In this document: positions 22,614 through 34,707 of the stretch, one piece after another
Layout of the letters: each line of letters starts with the position of its first letter
How positions within the stretch are numbered: the first letter of the stretch is position 1
NCBI GenBank assembly: GCA_033557835.1
Contig: JAWQRO010000473.1
Coordinates: 1-38,375 of the forward strand
From: Helochares maculicollis
Lineage: Eukaryota > Arthropoda > Insecta > Coleoptera > Hydrophilidae
Direction of reading: 5' to 3'
DNA length: 38,375 nt
Translations under genes and position numbers: made by a program
The notes under the pieces: generated by a model
Databases searched by the model: none
What the model was told of the DNA's origin: nothing
What the model saw: the letters and a program-made list of their open reading frames with translations, nothing else

Positions 22614-25472
22614 ACGTTTAAAATTACAAACGAAAACCCAAACAATCACATGGAAATAATAGCAAAAATGCTTCGGTAGGAAATATGCATCACAAAAAAA
22701 TCATCATGAAAACATTTCTGTTCACACTGTTTAATAATTGAAAGAAGGAAGCATCCCACGTTTGCCATAAACAAAAGAAATATTTATGAATCATTTTTTC
22801 ATAGCATTGTAAAATTATAGAACTGACTATTTTTATAGGTTTTATTCGTTTTTATGCCCTATATATCAAAGTCGCCCTGCTTACTCAGCTGGCTTTGCCA
22901 AAAAAGTAATTTAATTTAACGAAGGGTGCTGTTAAGGTTAGTCTTTAAAACTAATTTCAAAAAATTATGTCTCGAACATTCCACAACTTTTAAAACCTAA
23001 CCTTAATCTCAACATCCTGTGGTTGTAAAACTAAAAAGTGGCAGCTAGCGAACTGTCATTTTGTGGTTTTTAAAATTTCTATTTAAATTAGTCTAAACAG
23101 AAAAATTGTCCAAGATGCTAAGGTTGTATCTTCTAAAAAAAAATTTAAAATTGCCCCGCCTCCTGAGCACGCCCATGAACAACATATTTTTTAAATACTC
23201 TCATCCTCCCTATGAGAAAATCATTTCGTCGCTCTCTAACCACTTTAAAATATTCCTCGCCGCATGTCATCTTAAAGTGTATTTTAATGTTTCGAAATGC
23301 GTAGTTTGCCCCGAAGAAAAAATTCAAATTTGGAATAGATTTTAAGATTATAAGCGGGAGGCGAGGCTAATTTTCACCAAGCAAAATGTCTCGATGGTCT
23401 TACGAGTTTGTTTCCGATTCAATGTAAGATTCAAAAATCCGAAGCAAAAACTTCCAAGACAAAAATATGTGCCTGGGGGGCCACCTTAGAAACCGAAATC
23501 CTTCACCAGCGCCCCCTTTCGTAAAAACAACGAAACGTTATCGAATTATCGTTTTTCTTAATCAACGAAGTAACTTAAAAGTATTTGAAAATGGTGCCCA
23601 TGGGACTTAAGACTACAAAAATCATATACTAATAACAGATGATATATTTTATAATAATATTTGTATATTTAAAATGATAAAAATACAATTGTGAGCTTTT
23701 GTCGTGGTTTCGTCGCTATGACTGTCGTGTTGAAAATTGTAGTGGTAGCTTCAGCAATTTATGTGTGCTCATATATCGTGCCTTAAAAGCCGCATTTCTC
23801 AAACGATTTCCTGGATATTTCAGACGCACAGTACAGAAACAAACGAGACGTTCTTTATTGTAAATAAATATGTTAAATTCTATAAGACCACTTTCTTGTC
23901 GTAACATTTCCTTTCGTTAGGTTTCATGTCTTAGTAGTCTCAAAGCAAAACAAAACTTTCATTTGCCGGTACTAAAATAAAATATATATATTTTTATAAT
24001 TTGAATTATTTATTACTTAAGTAGCTCAAGTCATTTTGTTTAAATTAATTATAATTTGCAATTATGTACGTATATGTCTATTTTATAAGTTAAGTAAAAA
24101 ATTTAAAAATGATTAAAATAAATTTATGAATATACACGGTGTTTCTTTGGTTGCTTCAAACTTGTTGACCACATATTTTGGACGGTGACGAGGGCGCGAA
24201 AGACACTTTGAAGTCGATTTCGAGCCTTTCACTTCTAGTCTACGATAGGGGTGGGAAACTTCGAAAATCACCTGATTGGAGATGTAAAAGGGGGAAGAAG
24301 ACTGGTTTGCTTCCGGGGGTCCAGCATGCCTAAATTTACGACTGATCCAGTACGGAACTGCTGTCGATTGATTGGTAAGAGCAAAACGGACCTAACGTTC
24401 CGAATTTGTGGAGGTAGGTTACACGGGAAACCACAAAATGTGCAAAAAAACCAAAACTTTCATTAAGCAGATACTTTAAAGCCTCTGGAGGCCGCAGTTC
24501 TCCGATCTCGACGATTCTATAGTCGGCGACTTAAAAATTACCGACGCGTTTATAAGAAAATCAATTATGACCCTTTAAGCCGTTTTGTTATTGGAATCTC
24601 AAACTATAGTGAAGCACGTATGTTTTAATTTCAACGAATAATAATAATCGCAACTTTCTCATCTTTAATATCAACGGTTTTGGAAATGAGACTTCCGCTT
24701 TTAAGGGAGTATAAACATAATTGGTTTATCATCGGTAGCGTCAATAATTTTTGAGATCTGTGTAGCTCTATATGAGACAAGATTCAAGCCCCCAGTTTGG
24801 GGGAATATAGGACTCTTAATTTTGAAGTTCGGCAGTATTTTTACGTGTCAAGATATGATCCGTTACAAAATCATACGACCTCCCCTATTTTCACCTCTTA
24901 GAAACAAAATGTTCTCCTTGTCTCTTGTATGCACCATTAAGGCAATACGTCCCCAGAAATGTCACCTTCTTCGGTTCGGAAGGTTGGACTGGGCACTGAT
25001 GAGTTGTTCAGTGTTACGTTGTCAACAAATAATACGCTGGCAATCAGTGTTATGCTGTCAGTCAGGACAGTTTGTTTTATATATAAGAGATGACCTTCAA
25101 AATTACCGAGAAGAGCAGTTTGAAATGTAGATAAATCAAGATGTGGAGATTAGTGTGGACCGTGGTGAGCGATTAAGAAAGAATGCAGCAAAAAGCAACC
25201 GAACTCTCAAAAATTCTGCCAAATGGATCCAGGAGGCGTATCAATGGATATCGAGCTGCAATTTTCCCCAACATCTCCGTCTTTTACGTTCAAAGAATCT
25301 TGTAATAACTGCACTTTTTGCTTTTTTTTTGCAGATCACAATTTTCATCAGTCGGCATTCTTTTAGAATTCTCCATTAAATCACCTGACCCCCGTCTCGC
25401 ATTGTTGGTTCTATTTTCTTTTGGGGGAGAAGGTGTATATCGAATAAAACAACACAATTTCTGTACAACATA
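22614..25472. other. Region between the convergent Galpha-i and Sema1a genes
   Basis: It probably holds any extended 3' UTR of Galpha-i and intergenic DNA. No known protein, RNA gene or transposon was recognised. One segment, 24239-24374 on the plus strand, looks exon-like by splice signals only. Confidence 0.4.
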
Positions 25473-26197
25473 TTTATTTCTAAACATTTGATGGTGTCAC
25501 AAAAAATATATATTTTATTTATGCTTAAAAAAATTGTCATGTTTGAATTTGATCAACCTTAGATCTACTTAAAAAACATATTCATTTAACACACAAAAAT
25601 AATAAGTAAAAACATCAGAGCACTAGATCTTAGAAAAATTACAATATGCATGGAATGTAATAGTATTCCTATTTACAAAATAGATAAAATAGAATTTGTA
25701 CGTTTTTAGAGTATTCCCTTCAATAGCGATTCTTTTCTACCGTTTTGACTGCTAAGTAGTAACAGTTATCAAAAATATAGGCACAAATAAGGCAAATTTA
25801 TTAAATTCACAGCCAAACAGATAGAAATTAGACCGATAATACTACCTCAAACTTTAGAAGATCCTCTTACTGTACACTTTAGCTACCTAACCTCGAAAAG
25901 GCACGATACGTCGAGCCTCGTTTCGTTTTTATTTTGCAGAACAGACAATATAAAAGTCTAAATTGTCTAAAATTATCACAATTAAAACGTTACTTTGACA
26001 TGATTTTTTTTTAATAAAACTTAACTATTTATATTATGTAAATTTTGCATTTAACTAAAGCTTAAAATTAAATTTTTGAGCTTGGGAGACATTTTTAAGG
26101 TAATACATAACCTTGCTTTGAAAAACGAATTTTTTCTTCGGGTTTACTTCCAGCACTATCACATTTCACAATAAAAATCTCTTGGAATAGCAGGTAC
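25473..26197 (-). other. Probable Sema1a 3' UTR
   Basis: AT-rich sequence follows the Sema1a stop. Candidate AATAAA signals on the minus strand lie at 25802-25797, 25519-25514 and 25478-25473, so the 3' UTR may be about 400-750 nt. The actual cleavage site cannot be told from sequence. Confidence 0.4.
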
Positions 26198-29100
26198 TCA
26201 TATGTAAGTCTTTTTAATCTTCTGCAACGTCCCATCACTTGTGATATTCAAGTCTTTGCTGGCGTCCAAATTGTCCTTCTTAGGAGAGGGGGTAGTTGGA
26301 GGCACGTTCACTACTAAATTCACTGCTTTGTTCGCTCTAGGCGTCAGGTATCCGCTTTGGTTTGCGCTCAATCTGAAAGCAACACACTCCGTTAGACTCG
26401 CACGTTGAAACCGACAATCGGAGAGACATCTTTCTTACATGATATAAATATATGTACATAAGAGCTGCGTTTGTTTTTACGTGTGCGGTCGCCAATTCGT
26501 TCACCCCGGACAGAAAAACAAACACAACCTGGATTGCATGCAAGCATAACCCTTTGATTTCGGTAGGCGCTTATGTTGACTAACGACATCAAAGCGTTAA
26601 TAGGCAGTTGTAGATGAGCAGTTGGAAGGCGCCAAAGCCGCTGTTAACACATTAGGCACATCTACACCGATCATAGTCAATGCTTAGTCGTAATCAATTT
26701 GTCACCAAAGTCCACCTCTGAGTAGTTGACATCCAATTCTAATCTCGATGCAGTCTAATTCTGACTAGTCGAAGTGAAATTTAGCTCAGTCGAATTTGAA
26801 TTCTGATCAGTCTCATATCTGGCATTGACAGGTCATGTCAGATCGAATGCAGTCAAGTTAGAAAATTAATGCGCATCTCATAAACCAGTCAATGGGAGTA
26901 AATCAAATTTGGAATCATTCACGAAAGACGGGTTAAAAATGAGACTGCTCAGTAGGAACTAGTCGGGCAAGCGGCTTAATCAAACCAGATTGAATTGGTA
27001 ATCCCTCAAGTCGAAACAAATTTCTTAGTGGCACATCTACAATCACCCTGAGTGTATAATTTTCAGCATTTTATGCTATGAGACCAATGTGCATCGAATG
27101 CATGCATTTGGTAAAATTACAGGCGCCCATAGAGACACTGATTCGGTTACATTTCAACTTACGGTTTTTAGGAGATTCTGCTCAGGGAAACAGAGGCGCT
27201 CGTGTTTCCATTTGCGCTTTAAGAAACAACACTTTAAATAGAACTATAAGGAATTGGGATCGGGTTGGTGTCGCGAGGCCGAGCCCTTACCTGTCCAAAT
27301 GATTATGTTGTTCGATGAACGGCACGTCCGGATATTGGGGCTGCATGTGAAATTTTCTCGAAAAAAGGTATCCAGCGACGAATCCAAACAGCAACCCCGC
27401 AAGACACGCTCCTATAACGACGAGATGCAACGTTTCCGCCGTGTAGATGACCAGTCTTTGCTGGACGGCACACCCGCTCGCGTTCCCGGCGATGCTGTTG
27501 CAGTCGTGCTCCTTCGACCCGGAGATGCCTTTCGTTCGCGCCTGATCCAGCTCTGAGTCGCTGATTTCGTTGAGAGTTGGGATTATTTCGTTTTCTATGT
27601 TGTCGTCATCAGATTTCGGGGATTTCGCTGAAGGAGAAGGGGGCAAACAAATCCTACCATCCCCACGGATGATATCCTGCAGCAGCATGTGCCTCGGAGT
27701 CGACGTGAGATCCATGGTGACGCAAGCATTTTCTCGCAAATTCCAAGCACAATGTGGGTCTTGCAGTGAAATGCACTCGCTGGAACAGAAAAAGTCACTT
27801 TAGCCGGAACGTCCCTTGCATGTTATACAGTGTTATGGAGCTAAAGTCAACAATTTGAGAGCTCATCAAAACAAATAAACACATTGCAACAGTTCTGCCG
27901 AAACCTGTCGAAAATGGGGTGGTTCTCAACATACAAAATGAAGTCTAAATGAAGTGCAATGTCAAAATCTAACTGTAGATTAAAGTATTGTCTTTCGACT
28001 ATGTAAACTACTCAGGATTGGTCAACTGCAGTTTTGTCTCTTAAGCGGCTGAGTATGAAATTTGTAGGAAAAGGGTAACATGGCCTGATAACTTATAGAC
28101 ACTTTTGTAATATTAATGGACAACTTTTTAAATAAAACACAAACGACCATTTGTTATTTTAAATGTATCCTTTCAAATAGTCAAATAATCACCTATTGAA
28201 GTGGGCAATATTGTCAACTACAAATTTCATCTACGACGCTTTGATAGTCTAAGTCAAATAATCCTCAAAGGTGTACTTACGTGCAATCGCTTGCAGCTTT
28301 GCAATGGTTCAAGTCAGCCAACCGAACCTCGTCCCTGCCAACAACCACCACCTTCCCATAACCGGTCCCAATTTTGAGCTGCTTCACAGGAGCACCATTT
28401 GGCAAAATGGTATTTTCAGAGATAACGACAGCTCTCGTCGTACTTCCAGTCACTATATTGACCACTTTCAAAACTTTTCCGTTGTCGGTCCCCACGTAGA
28501 TCACATCATAAGTATCCTCGTTTACTGTGGGGACCTGTGGGTCTACTGTCACCGCAGTAAACCGATATTGGAGACTAACTCTAATTAAAATGGGCTTCTG
28601 GAATAAGTTCGACAAAGTATTTTCCATCAAGGAATGCGTCTTCACAAAGTTCACCGAATTTTCCGGCAGCAATCGGCTGTCTTTAACGCATCTCCCCGGT
28701 CGCGGCTCAGGAACCTTATCCTTAGGAACCGGCAACCAATTGGAATTTATGGTCTCCTGGTGTTTGAAGCTTCCTTCGAACACCTTAAGTATATCTTTGA
28801 CGTTGTAAGCACATATTGCCGAACCACCTATCGCATTTATAGGCGTGGTTAAAGTCCCGTAAATAATTTCCATCGTTTCATTGGAATCATATTTCCCACG
28901 AATTATATCACTTGTCGATTCTAGAAAGTAATTAGACAAAAACAATGAGATACAGTTCCGGAAACAATCAGAAAATCAAAAGTCAAAATGCTCAAGCAAG
29001 ACACTTACGTATTTCATCAAAATAAAATGGGTACTCCCCAGGCACTGAGCAGTTCAGCCTTGTTTTCAAAAACGACGTCCATCTTTGACGGAATTGATGA

Positions 29101-29900
29101 GGTCCACCTTTATCATCCTTGCAAACTCTAGCCACCCTGGAATAGATGACTTTTCCGCAGTTTATGTACTCCACAGCGGTCTCCCTATAGAAGAAGAATA
29201 TATAATCTCCATAAGGCACGGAGCTAACGAAATTCGGAGCGTTCAGCTGCTTCAGATCTGACAGTTCGGTTCGTTGTGGTTGCCTGTAGATCAAAGGATC
29301 GCCCCCAGAAAAATCTGCCACCGTCGCTGAATACAGTTGATCTTCATAGTAGACCGCAGTACTGTTGTGTTCGGGGTTGTACGGACATATTCCAACCCCA
29401 TCAATTTCCTTAACTACGTTATACCGTCCATTTTCCACGGAATAATGCCTACATATTGGTTTATAAGAGTTCGTTCCGCAAACCATAAACAAGTTAGGTT
29501 CCACATTAACGAATATCCTGATATAATTTTGGCAATCATCTTCAGTCTTCCCTTTCAAGCTGCAGAGTTGAGCATGAGCTTCGGACGAATCCCATTCTAT
29601 CCGAAAGTCTTTCCTCTCGAAGAAGTCGTGGAGGCTCAAATTGTAAGCGGCATTCCTGCCCCCCAATATCAGCGAATCCGAGTCGACGCTGAGCACCACA
29701 AAGTGATCAGGGTGCGAGAGATTCCCTACGAATTTGGTCGTCTTGATTTGTCCGATTTCATTGGAAAGCTTCTGTGATCTGTCGGGTAACCAAGAGTGGC
29801 ACGATCCTATGACGAAGAAGAGCTCGACCCCTAAAACCAGAAATGTTTCCACCCAGGCAATTGGCCTCGATCTTGGGCACACCTTTCCATCGCCTATCAT
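26198..29900 (-). CDS. Sema1a: Semaphorin-1a, transmembrane axon guidance protein, complete
   Basis: Four coding exons, 29900-29009, 28920-28281, 27779-27291 and 26372-26198, join with GT-AG introns of 88, 501 and 918 bp into 731 codons plus stop. The N-terminus has a hydrophobic segment (about 17-34) serving as signal peptide. The sema domain occupies about 50-505. A PSI domain follows (Cys-rich, CTECISLQDPHCAWN from about 510). Then come an acidic linker, one transmembrane helix (about 627-650) and an 80-residue cytoplasmic tail with SGYLTPRANKAV and the end KIKKTYI. This fits class-1 semaphorin. The length is close to the roughly 730 residues I recall for grasshopper Sema I and much shorter than the fly protein. 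Family role: repulsive ligand for Plexin A, and receptor in reverse signalling. The sema domain is carried on only two large exons. No breaks were seen. Confidence 0.96.
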
Positions 29901-29974
29901 GGCGAAAACCGTGTTCGAAGGAACACGTCTTCTTCAGGGCCGCCTCTTGAGGATCATCTTAGCACCTAGCGCAC
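29901..29974 (-). promoter_or_regulatory. Sema1a 5' UTR exon segment with a minimal upstream ORF
   Basis: A splice acceptor (TTTTTTTATTTCAG) ends at 29975, so the 5' UTR continues in an upstream exon that I cannot place. Between it and the Sema1a ATG lies a complete seven-codon ORF, MILKRRP plus stop, at 29957-29934. The Sema1a start itself has a fair context (TCGCCATGA). The small ORF could lower translation of the main frame. Confidence 0.5.
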
Positions 29975-30099
29975 CTGAAATAAAAAAACAGATTTAGAAT
30001 CTTGACCAGCATGTATATATTGATGACTATAAGTATGGTTGACTACATATTTGGATGACCGTTAATTTGGAAGCTTATAATATATATATAATGTCATCC

Positions 30100-30810
30100 A
30101 TTAGATGAAGCCCTCTTGGTAGTAAGTCTAAGGTTGAACTTGGTTTTGGCTGACATTTTTTGCTGTCTGGTCAGAATAAAGTTTGCCTAAATTTAAGTTC
30201 CCTTAGGACATCAACTTCGATAATGATTATCACAAAATTAATGACTCAATTGGACTTATCTTTGTATGGATTTTGGATCATGCAAGGGTTGTGATCTTGG
30301 CTTACACATTTTCAGCCAAGGTATGCGAGATGATCCTCAGAGAAACTAGCAGAAAACTACTTTTCATGGCGTATATCTGCTACTCACATTTAGTTCATTG
30401 CCAAAATTATGAGTCTTGCTTTACATATTTCTAACTAGGGTATTTGGACGCTAGTGATTGCACTTTTAAAACCTACAGTTACGATGGTCACTGAATTGAA
30501 GGCGCGATTTGTCTCGTCTTGTCAGGTTTGGATAAAGCATGGTCTGAGTGGATCTTGATCTTGGTTTGGATGGTTCTTGCTCTTGGTTTGAATAGATCTT
30601 GATTTTGGTTTGAATAGATATTGATTTTGGTTTCAATAGATCTTGGTCTTGCTTAGAATGGATCTTGATCTTGGTTTGAATGGTGTTGGCTGCTACCTTT
30701 TTACGAACATAACCGAGTCATACTGCCTCTCAATAGGAGTTTATAGCAACAGGAATCGGGATGACTGAATAAATCTGAACGATCTTAGGTTTCAATGATC
30801 TCCAGGATTG
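30100..30810. repeat. Decayed satellite remnants and a 22-bp minisatellite
   Basis: Pieces such as GCCTAAATTTAAGTTCCC near 30190 and AAAACCTACAGTTACGATGG near 30470 are recognisable drifted versions of the ~314-bp unit that follows. Between about 30540 and 30690 a 22-bp unit like GAATAGATCTTGATTTTGGT plus TT repeats about six times. No gene signal is present. Confidence 0.65.
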
Positions 30811-32510
30811 GATGGAGTCCCCATGGCACTAAGTCTAAAGTGAGGCTTAGTCTAAGCTTACATTGTTACACCTTGGTTCTAAATAATGCTTGCTCAAATT
30901 TATTGCCCATGGAATGTCATTTTTTAAACCTAGAGTAACGATAGTCAAGCGATTGATCTCATGGGAGCTAGATTTTAGCTTATATTCGATACTCACGTTC
31001 GCGTTAGAGAAATGATGGGTCTTGTTATATACTTGCAACTACATCAAGACTTTGCGTTCCCATGGAATCGCACCAGCGATATTTCATTGATCTGGGTCTT
31101 CAGTCAAAATTTTCAAAAATGATGTCCGATTGATAACATCTTCATGAATGCTAAGTTGGGCTTGGTCTAGGCTCATAGGGTAACAGCTTGGTTCTAAATA
31201 ATGCTTGCTCAAATTTATTGCCCGTGGAATGTCATTTTTGAAACCTAGAGTAACGATAGACAAGCGATTGATCTCATGGGAGCTAGATTTTAGCTTATAT
31301 TCGCTACTCACGTTCGCGTTGGAGAAACGATGGGTCTTGTTATATACTTGCAGCTACATCAAGACTTTGCGTTCCCATAGAATCGCACCGGCGATATTTC
31401 ATTGATCTGGGTCTTCAGTCAAATTGTTCAAAAAGGTTGTCCGATTGATAACATCTCCATGAATGCTAAGTTGGGCTTGGTCTAGGCTTATATTGTAACA
31501 GCTTGGTTCTAAATAATGCTTGCTCAAATTTATTGTCCATGGAATGTAATTTTTGAAACCTAGAGTAACGATAGTAAAGCGATTGATCTTATGAGAGCTA
31601 GATTTTAGCTTATATTTGCTACTCAGGTTCTCGTTAGCGAAATGATGTTTATACTTGCAACTACAATATCTAGATTTTGCGTTCCCAAGGAATCGCACCA
31701 GCGATATTTCACTGATCTTGGTCTTCAGTCAAAATTTGCAAAAATGATGTCCAATTGATAACATCTCCATGAATGCTAAGTTGGGCGTGGTCTAGGCTCA
31801 TAGGGCAACAGCTTGGTTCTAAATAACGCTTGCTCAAATTTATTGCCCATGGAATGTCATTTTTGAAACATAGAGTAACGATACTCAAGAGATTGATCTC
31901 ATGGGAGCTAGATTTTAGCTTATATTCGCTACTCACGTTCGCGTTAGAGAAATGATGGGTCTTGTTATATACTTGCAACTACATCTAGACTTTGCGTTCC
32001 CATGGAATCGCACCAGCGATATTTCATTGATCTGGGTCTTCAGTCAAATTGTTCAAAAAGGTTGTCCGATTGATAACATCTCCATGAATGCTAAGTTGGG
32101 CTTGGTCTAGGCTCATACGGTAACAGCTTAGTTCTAAATAATGCTTGCTCAAATTTATTGCCCACGGAATGTCATTTTTGAAACCTAGAGTAACGATACT
32201 CAAGAGATTGATCTCATGGGAACTAGATTTTAGCTTATATTCGCTACTCACGTTCGCGTTAGAGAAATGAATCACACCAGCGATAGTTCATTGGTTCATT
32301 GGTCTTCAGCCAAAATTTGTGCAAATGTCCGATTGATAACATCTCCATGAATGCTAAGTTGGGCTTGGTCTAGGTTTATATTGTAACAGCTTGGTTCTAA
32401 ATAATGCTTGTCCAAATTTAGTTTCAGTAGAACTTCACTTTTAGAACCTAGAGTAACGATGGTCCTACGGTTGGGCTTGATTCTGCAGGGATCTTGGTGT
32501 TGTTTTCTCA
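30811..32510 (-). repeat. ~314-bp satellite, about six tandem copies
   Basis: The block CACCAGCGATATTTCATTGA recurs near 31071, 31385, 31696, 32011 and, with a ~50-bp deletion, 32275. Spacing is therefore 314, 311, 315 and 264 bp. Each copy contains CTTGGTCTAGGCTCATA, TTGGTTCTAAATAATGCTTG and GAAACCTAGAGTAACGATAG. On the minus strand every unit holds a similar frame of about 60-100 codons with core YKLKSSSHEIN and LSKHYLEPSC, mostly ending EDPDQ. At least the two starts I checked are TTG or GTG rather than ATG. I treat it as a satellite, not as genes. Confidence 0.9.
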
Positions 32511-32926
32511 TGAGTTATGCCCCGAGTGTCGGTGAACCTTAGCAAGACCTTGATTTACGTTTCTAAAAAAGGGCCGTCCCGTTATACCATTTCGCCATGG
32601 GAGCCATGGTCAATATGCCACTTTTATATTTGTGCAAATGGTTTAGATCGGAGGAATTTGGCTTCCATATCATAACAAGACAACTAGATGATCAAGTGTC
32701 CACTGAGCAGCACCACTAACAGCACAATTTCAAAGTATATTGGTAATGGTCACTAAATTAAGGAGGAGATTGATTTGGTTTTGCACGAATGTTGTTCTTG
32801 GTTTTACGAGGATTTTAGTTTTAGTCTTTGCAAAGACGTTGGTGTCAGTTTTGCATAGAGCTTGGTCTTGGGCTCGCGTTGATTTTGGTCTTAGTTGAAG
32901 CTTTTTTTAAGAAAAGCATTCGAGTT

Positions 32927-33058
32927 ATACCATCTCCTCATGGGAGCTATACCATCTCTTCCTGGGAGTTACACTATCTACTCATAGGAGTTAGACCATC
33001 TCCTCATGGGAGTTACACTATCTTCTCATGGGAGTTAGACCATCTCCTCATGGGACTT
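32927..33058. repeat. 22-bp minisatellite, six copies
   Basis: Exactly six 22-bp units resemble ATACCATCTCCTCATGGGAG plus CT or TT, alternating in their first bases (ATACC, ACACT, AGACC). The sequence CTCATGGGAG is shared with a block of the neighbouring 314-bp satellite (CTCATGGGAGCTAGA), so it may have arisen by slippage from a satellite piece. Confidence 0.9.
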
Positions 33059-33260
33059 ACGCGTAAATAAGGCGTTTGCCTATATTGGGTCTTCGCTTAG
33101 ATGTCAGAATTAGTTATACTAGCCTAAATGGCTATGTCAAACCTAGATTGATGATCGATACTAACTTAAAGAGGTGCTTGGGCTTGGGTTTGCATAGATC
33201 TTGGTTTTGGCTTTGCATGGATGTTGGGTTGGGGTTCGCATGGAACTTGGTCTTGCTGCT

Positions 33261-33338
33261 ACATGGATCATGGTCTTGCGTATACATGGATCATGGTCTT
33301 GCTTATACATGGATCATGGTCTTGCTTATACATGGATC
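33261..33338. repeat. 23-bp minisatellite, three-plus copies
   Basis: The unit ACATGGATCATGGTCTTGCT plus TAT starts at 33261, 33284 and 33307, with a fourth, degenerate start at 33330. Looser TTGGTCTTG-rich copies extend to either side. Confidence 0.88.
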
Positions 33339-33542
33339 TGACTCTCGGTGTTGTTTGGAGCTTAATGTTAGCTACGCATTGGTCTTGATTTTAACTTACG
33401 GTTTCAAATGCGATCCAATTATAATATTTCCTCGTGGAGAAATGATTGGTCTTGGTCTACACTTAAGAGCAGGATATCTGGACTTTAAGTTTCCACCAAA
33501 GTTCACTGAAAGTACCACTGTTGTAACTTAGCTTTTCAACCG

Positions 33543-33749
33543 TCACAAGTATGAAATGATAGCGCGATAGGTCGGAAACCCGTCCGTGGCGACCAATTCC
33601 GCGCTATTTTGTTCGCGCTTAGAATGGAATTCTCGAAGATACTGTTTTGAATAGGGGAGGCGGTTGATGAATTCGACATTTTCCCACACGTACGTGACAC
33701 GGGCGCAGACCGTGCAGATTTGTGGGTTTCTAGAATTCGTCATGTTCAT
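33543..33749 (-). other. Unrecognised 68-codon ORF with a genuine ATG
   Basis: This frame starts with ATG (33749) and is clearly richer in G and C at third positions than its surroundings. It contains ICTVCARVTYVWENVEF, LPYSKQYLREFHSKRE and TDGFPTYRAIISYL before TGA. The CxxC pair is the only motif. I do not recognise a family. It could be a fragment of a mobile element or a real short gene or exon; it lies between minisatellites and satellite debris, which favours the former. Confidence 0.25.
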
Positions 33750-34254
33750 GGCTATGAAATGCTTTCAGACCCTCACGTAATCTACTAATCTACACTAAAC
33801 GCTTTTACCTCCTACTGGCAATTTCTAATTTTTGCCTCTTCTATCAAATAAAGCCAACTACGGATTTCTGGACAGTTCGGAATTCAGGACCATCAATTTG
33901 GTGGTTGTGCCGAATTCCGATCGCTTAAGGAAGAGTTGTGCGTAGAAGTGTGGCATCATCGGGATGGCCCGTAGGTCAATTTGGAGCGAACGGGTCGGTT
34001 GTATGGAACGACCGTATTGAACAAATCAGCCGTATTGGAACGGCTTAGAAAGGTGTAGCAGCAACGAAATATTACAATCAAGAGTTATTAAGCGAAGTTC
34101 ATTGTTTTATTAATACAACTACTTCAGCCTAAATATATAGTTAGACGCGACATCGAGGCGGCAAATCTGATCCAGAGTTGGATTTGCTGTAAATGCTAGG
34201 TGTCGGGTTCGAAATAAATGCTCTGATGGTGCATTGTCCAGTTGGTGCATTTTT

Positions 34255-34560
34255 ACATTCGATACGAAGTATAGTAAAGAGAAGGTATTGCGATCAGAAA
34301 AAATGGTCTTCAAGATTTTGACGGATCTCCACGTGCCCCTGGAACCATTTTGACCACTTTTGGCATGTTGTTGGTGTGTATGTCTAAACACGATAGCAGC
34401 CAGACCCTTTGAGGCGGAGCAATGAAATTTGGTATACGGTTATTATTGCACAAGTTAAGATCTGTGTCAACTTTTAAGGCATGTAGGACCACCGGAAGTA
34501 CCTGTTTACCTACACAGTATTGAAATTTTTTCATGTAAACTAAGCGTTTAAATAGCGCTA
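34255..34560 (-). repeat. Partial copy of the ~440-bp satellite, inverted
   Basis: On the minus strand this matches the hairpin segment and the 3' two-thirds of the unit at 6645-9285: ATGCCAAAAGTGGTCAAAAT, the TCTGGCTGCTATCGTG equivalent, and GTAGGTAAACAGGTACTTCC. It stops abruptly at about 34560 inside the GCGTTTAAAT block. Confidence 0.8.
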
Positions 34561-34633
34561 TTGACTATATGAGTCAAAATTAAAAACATAAGTATCATAA
34601 TTTAATAGCACAGTAACTCATGTCAAATACAAG

Positions 34634-34707
34634 TGACCCTAACAGCTCAGTGGTCAAGACGCCTGCTTCGTAATGCGAAGGTCCAGGGTTCGGATCTGGC
34701 CGCACCG
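34634..34707 (+). other. tRNA-like sequence, probable SINE head
   Basis: It has an A-box-like stretch (AGCTCAGTGGTCAAGACGCC), a possible anticodon arm (CTTCGTAATGCGAAG) and a good T arm, CCAGG-GTTCGGA-TCTGG, about 74 nt in all, followed by a run of seven T. The ends do not pair into an acceptor stem and the D arm pairs poorly. I therefore read it as a tRNA-derived element or pseudogene rather than a working tRNA. Confidence 0.5.

Noticed and set aside
34634..34707. Functional tRNA gene
   Set aside because: The acceptor ends do not pair, the D arm is poor and the B box deviates; a SINE head or pseudogene fits better.
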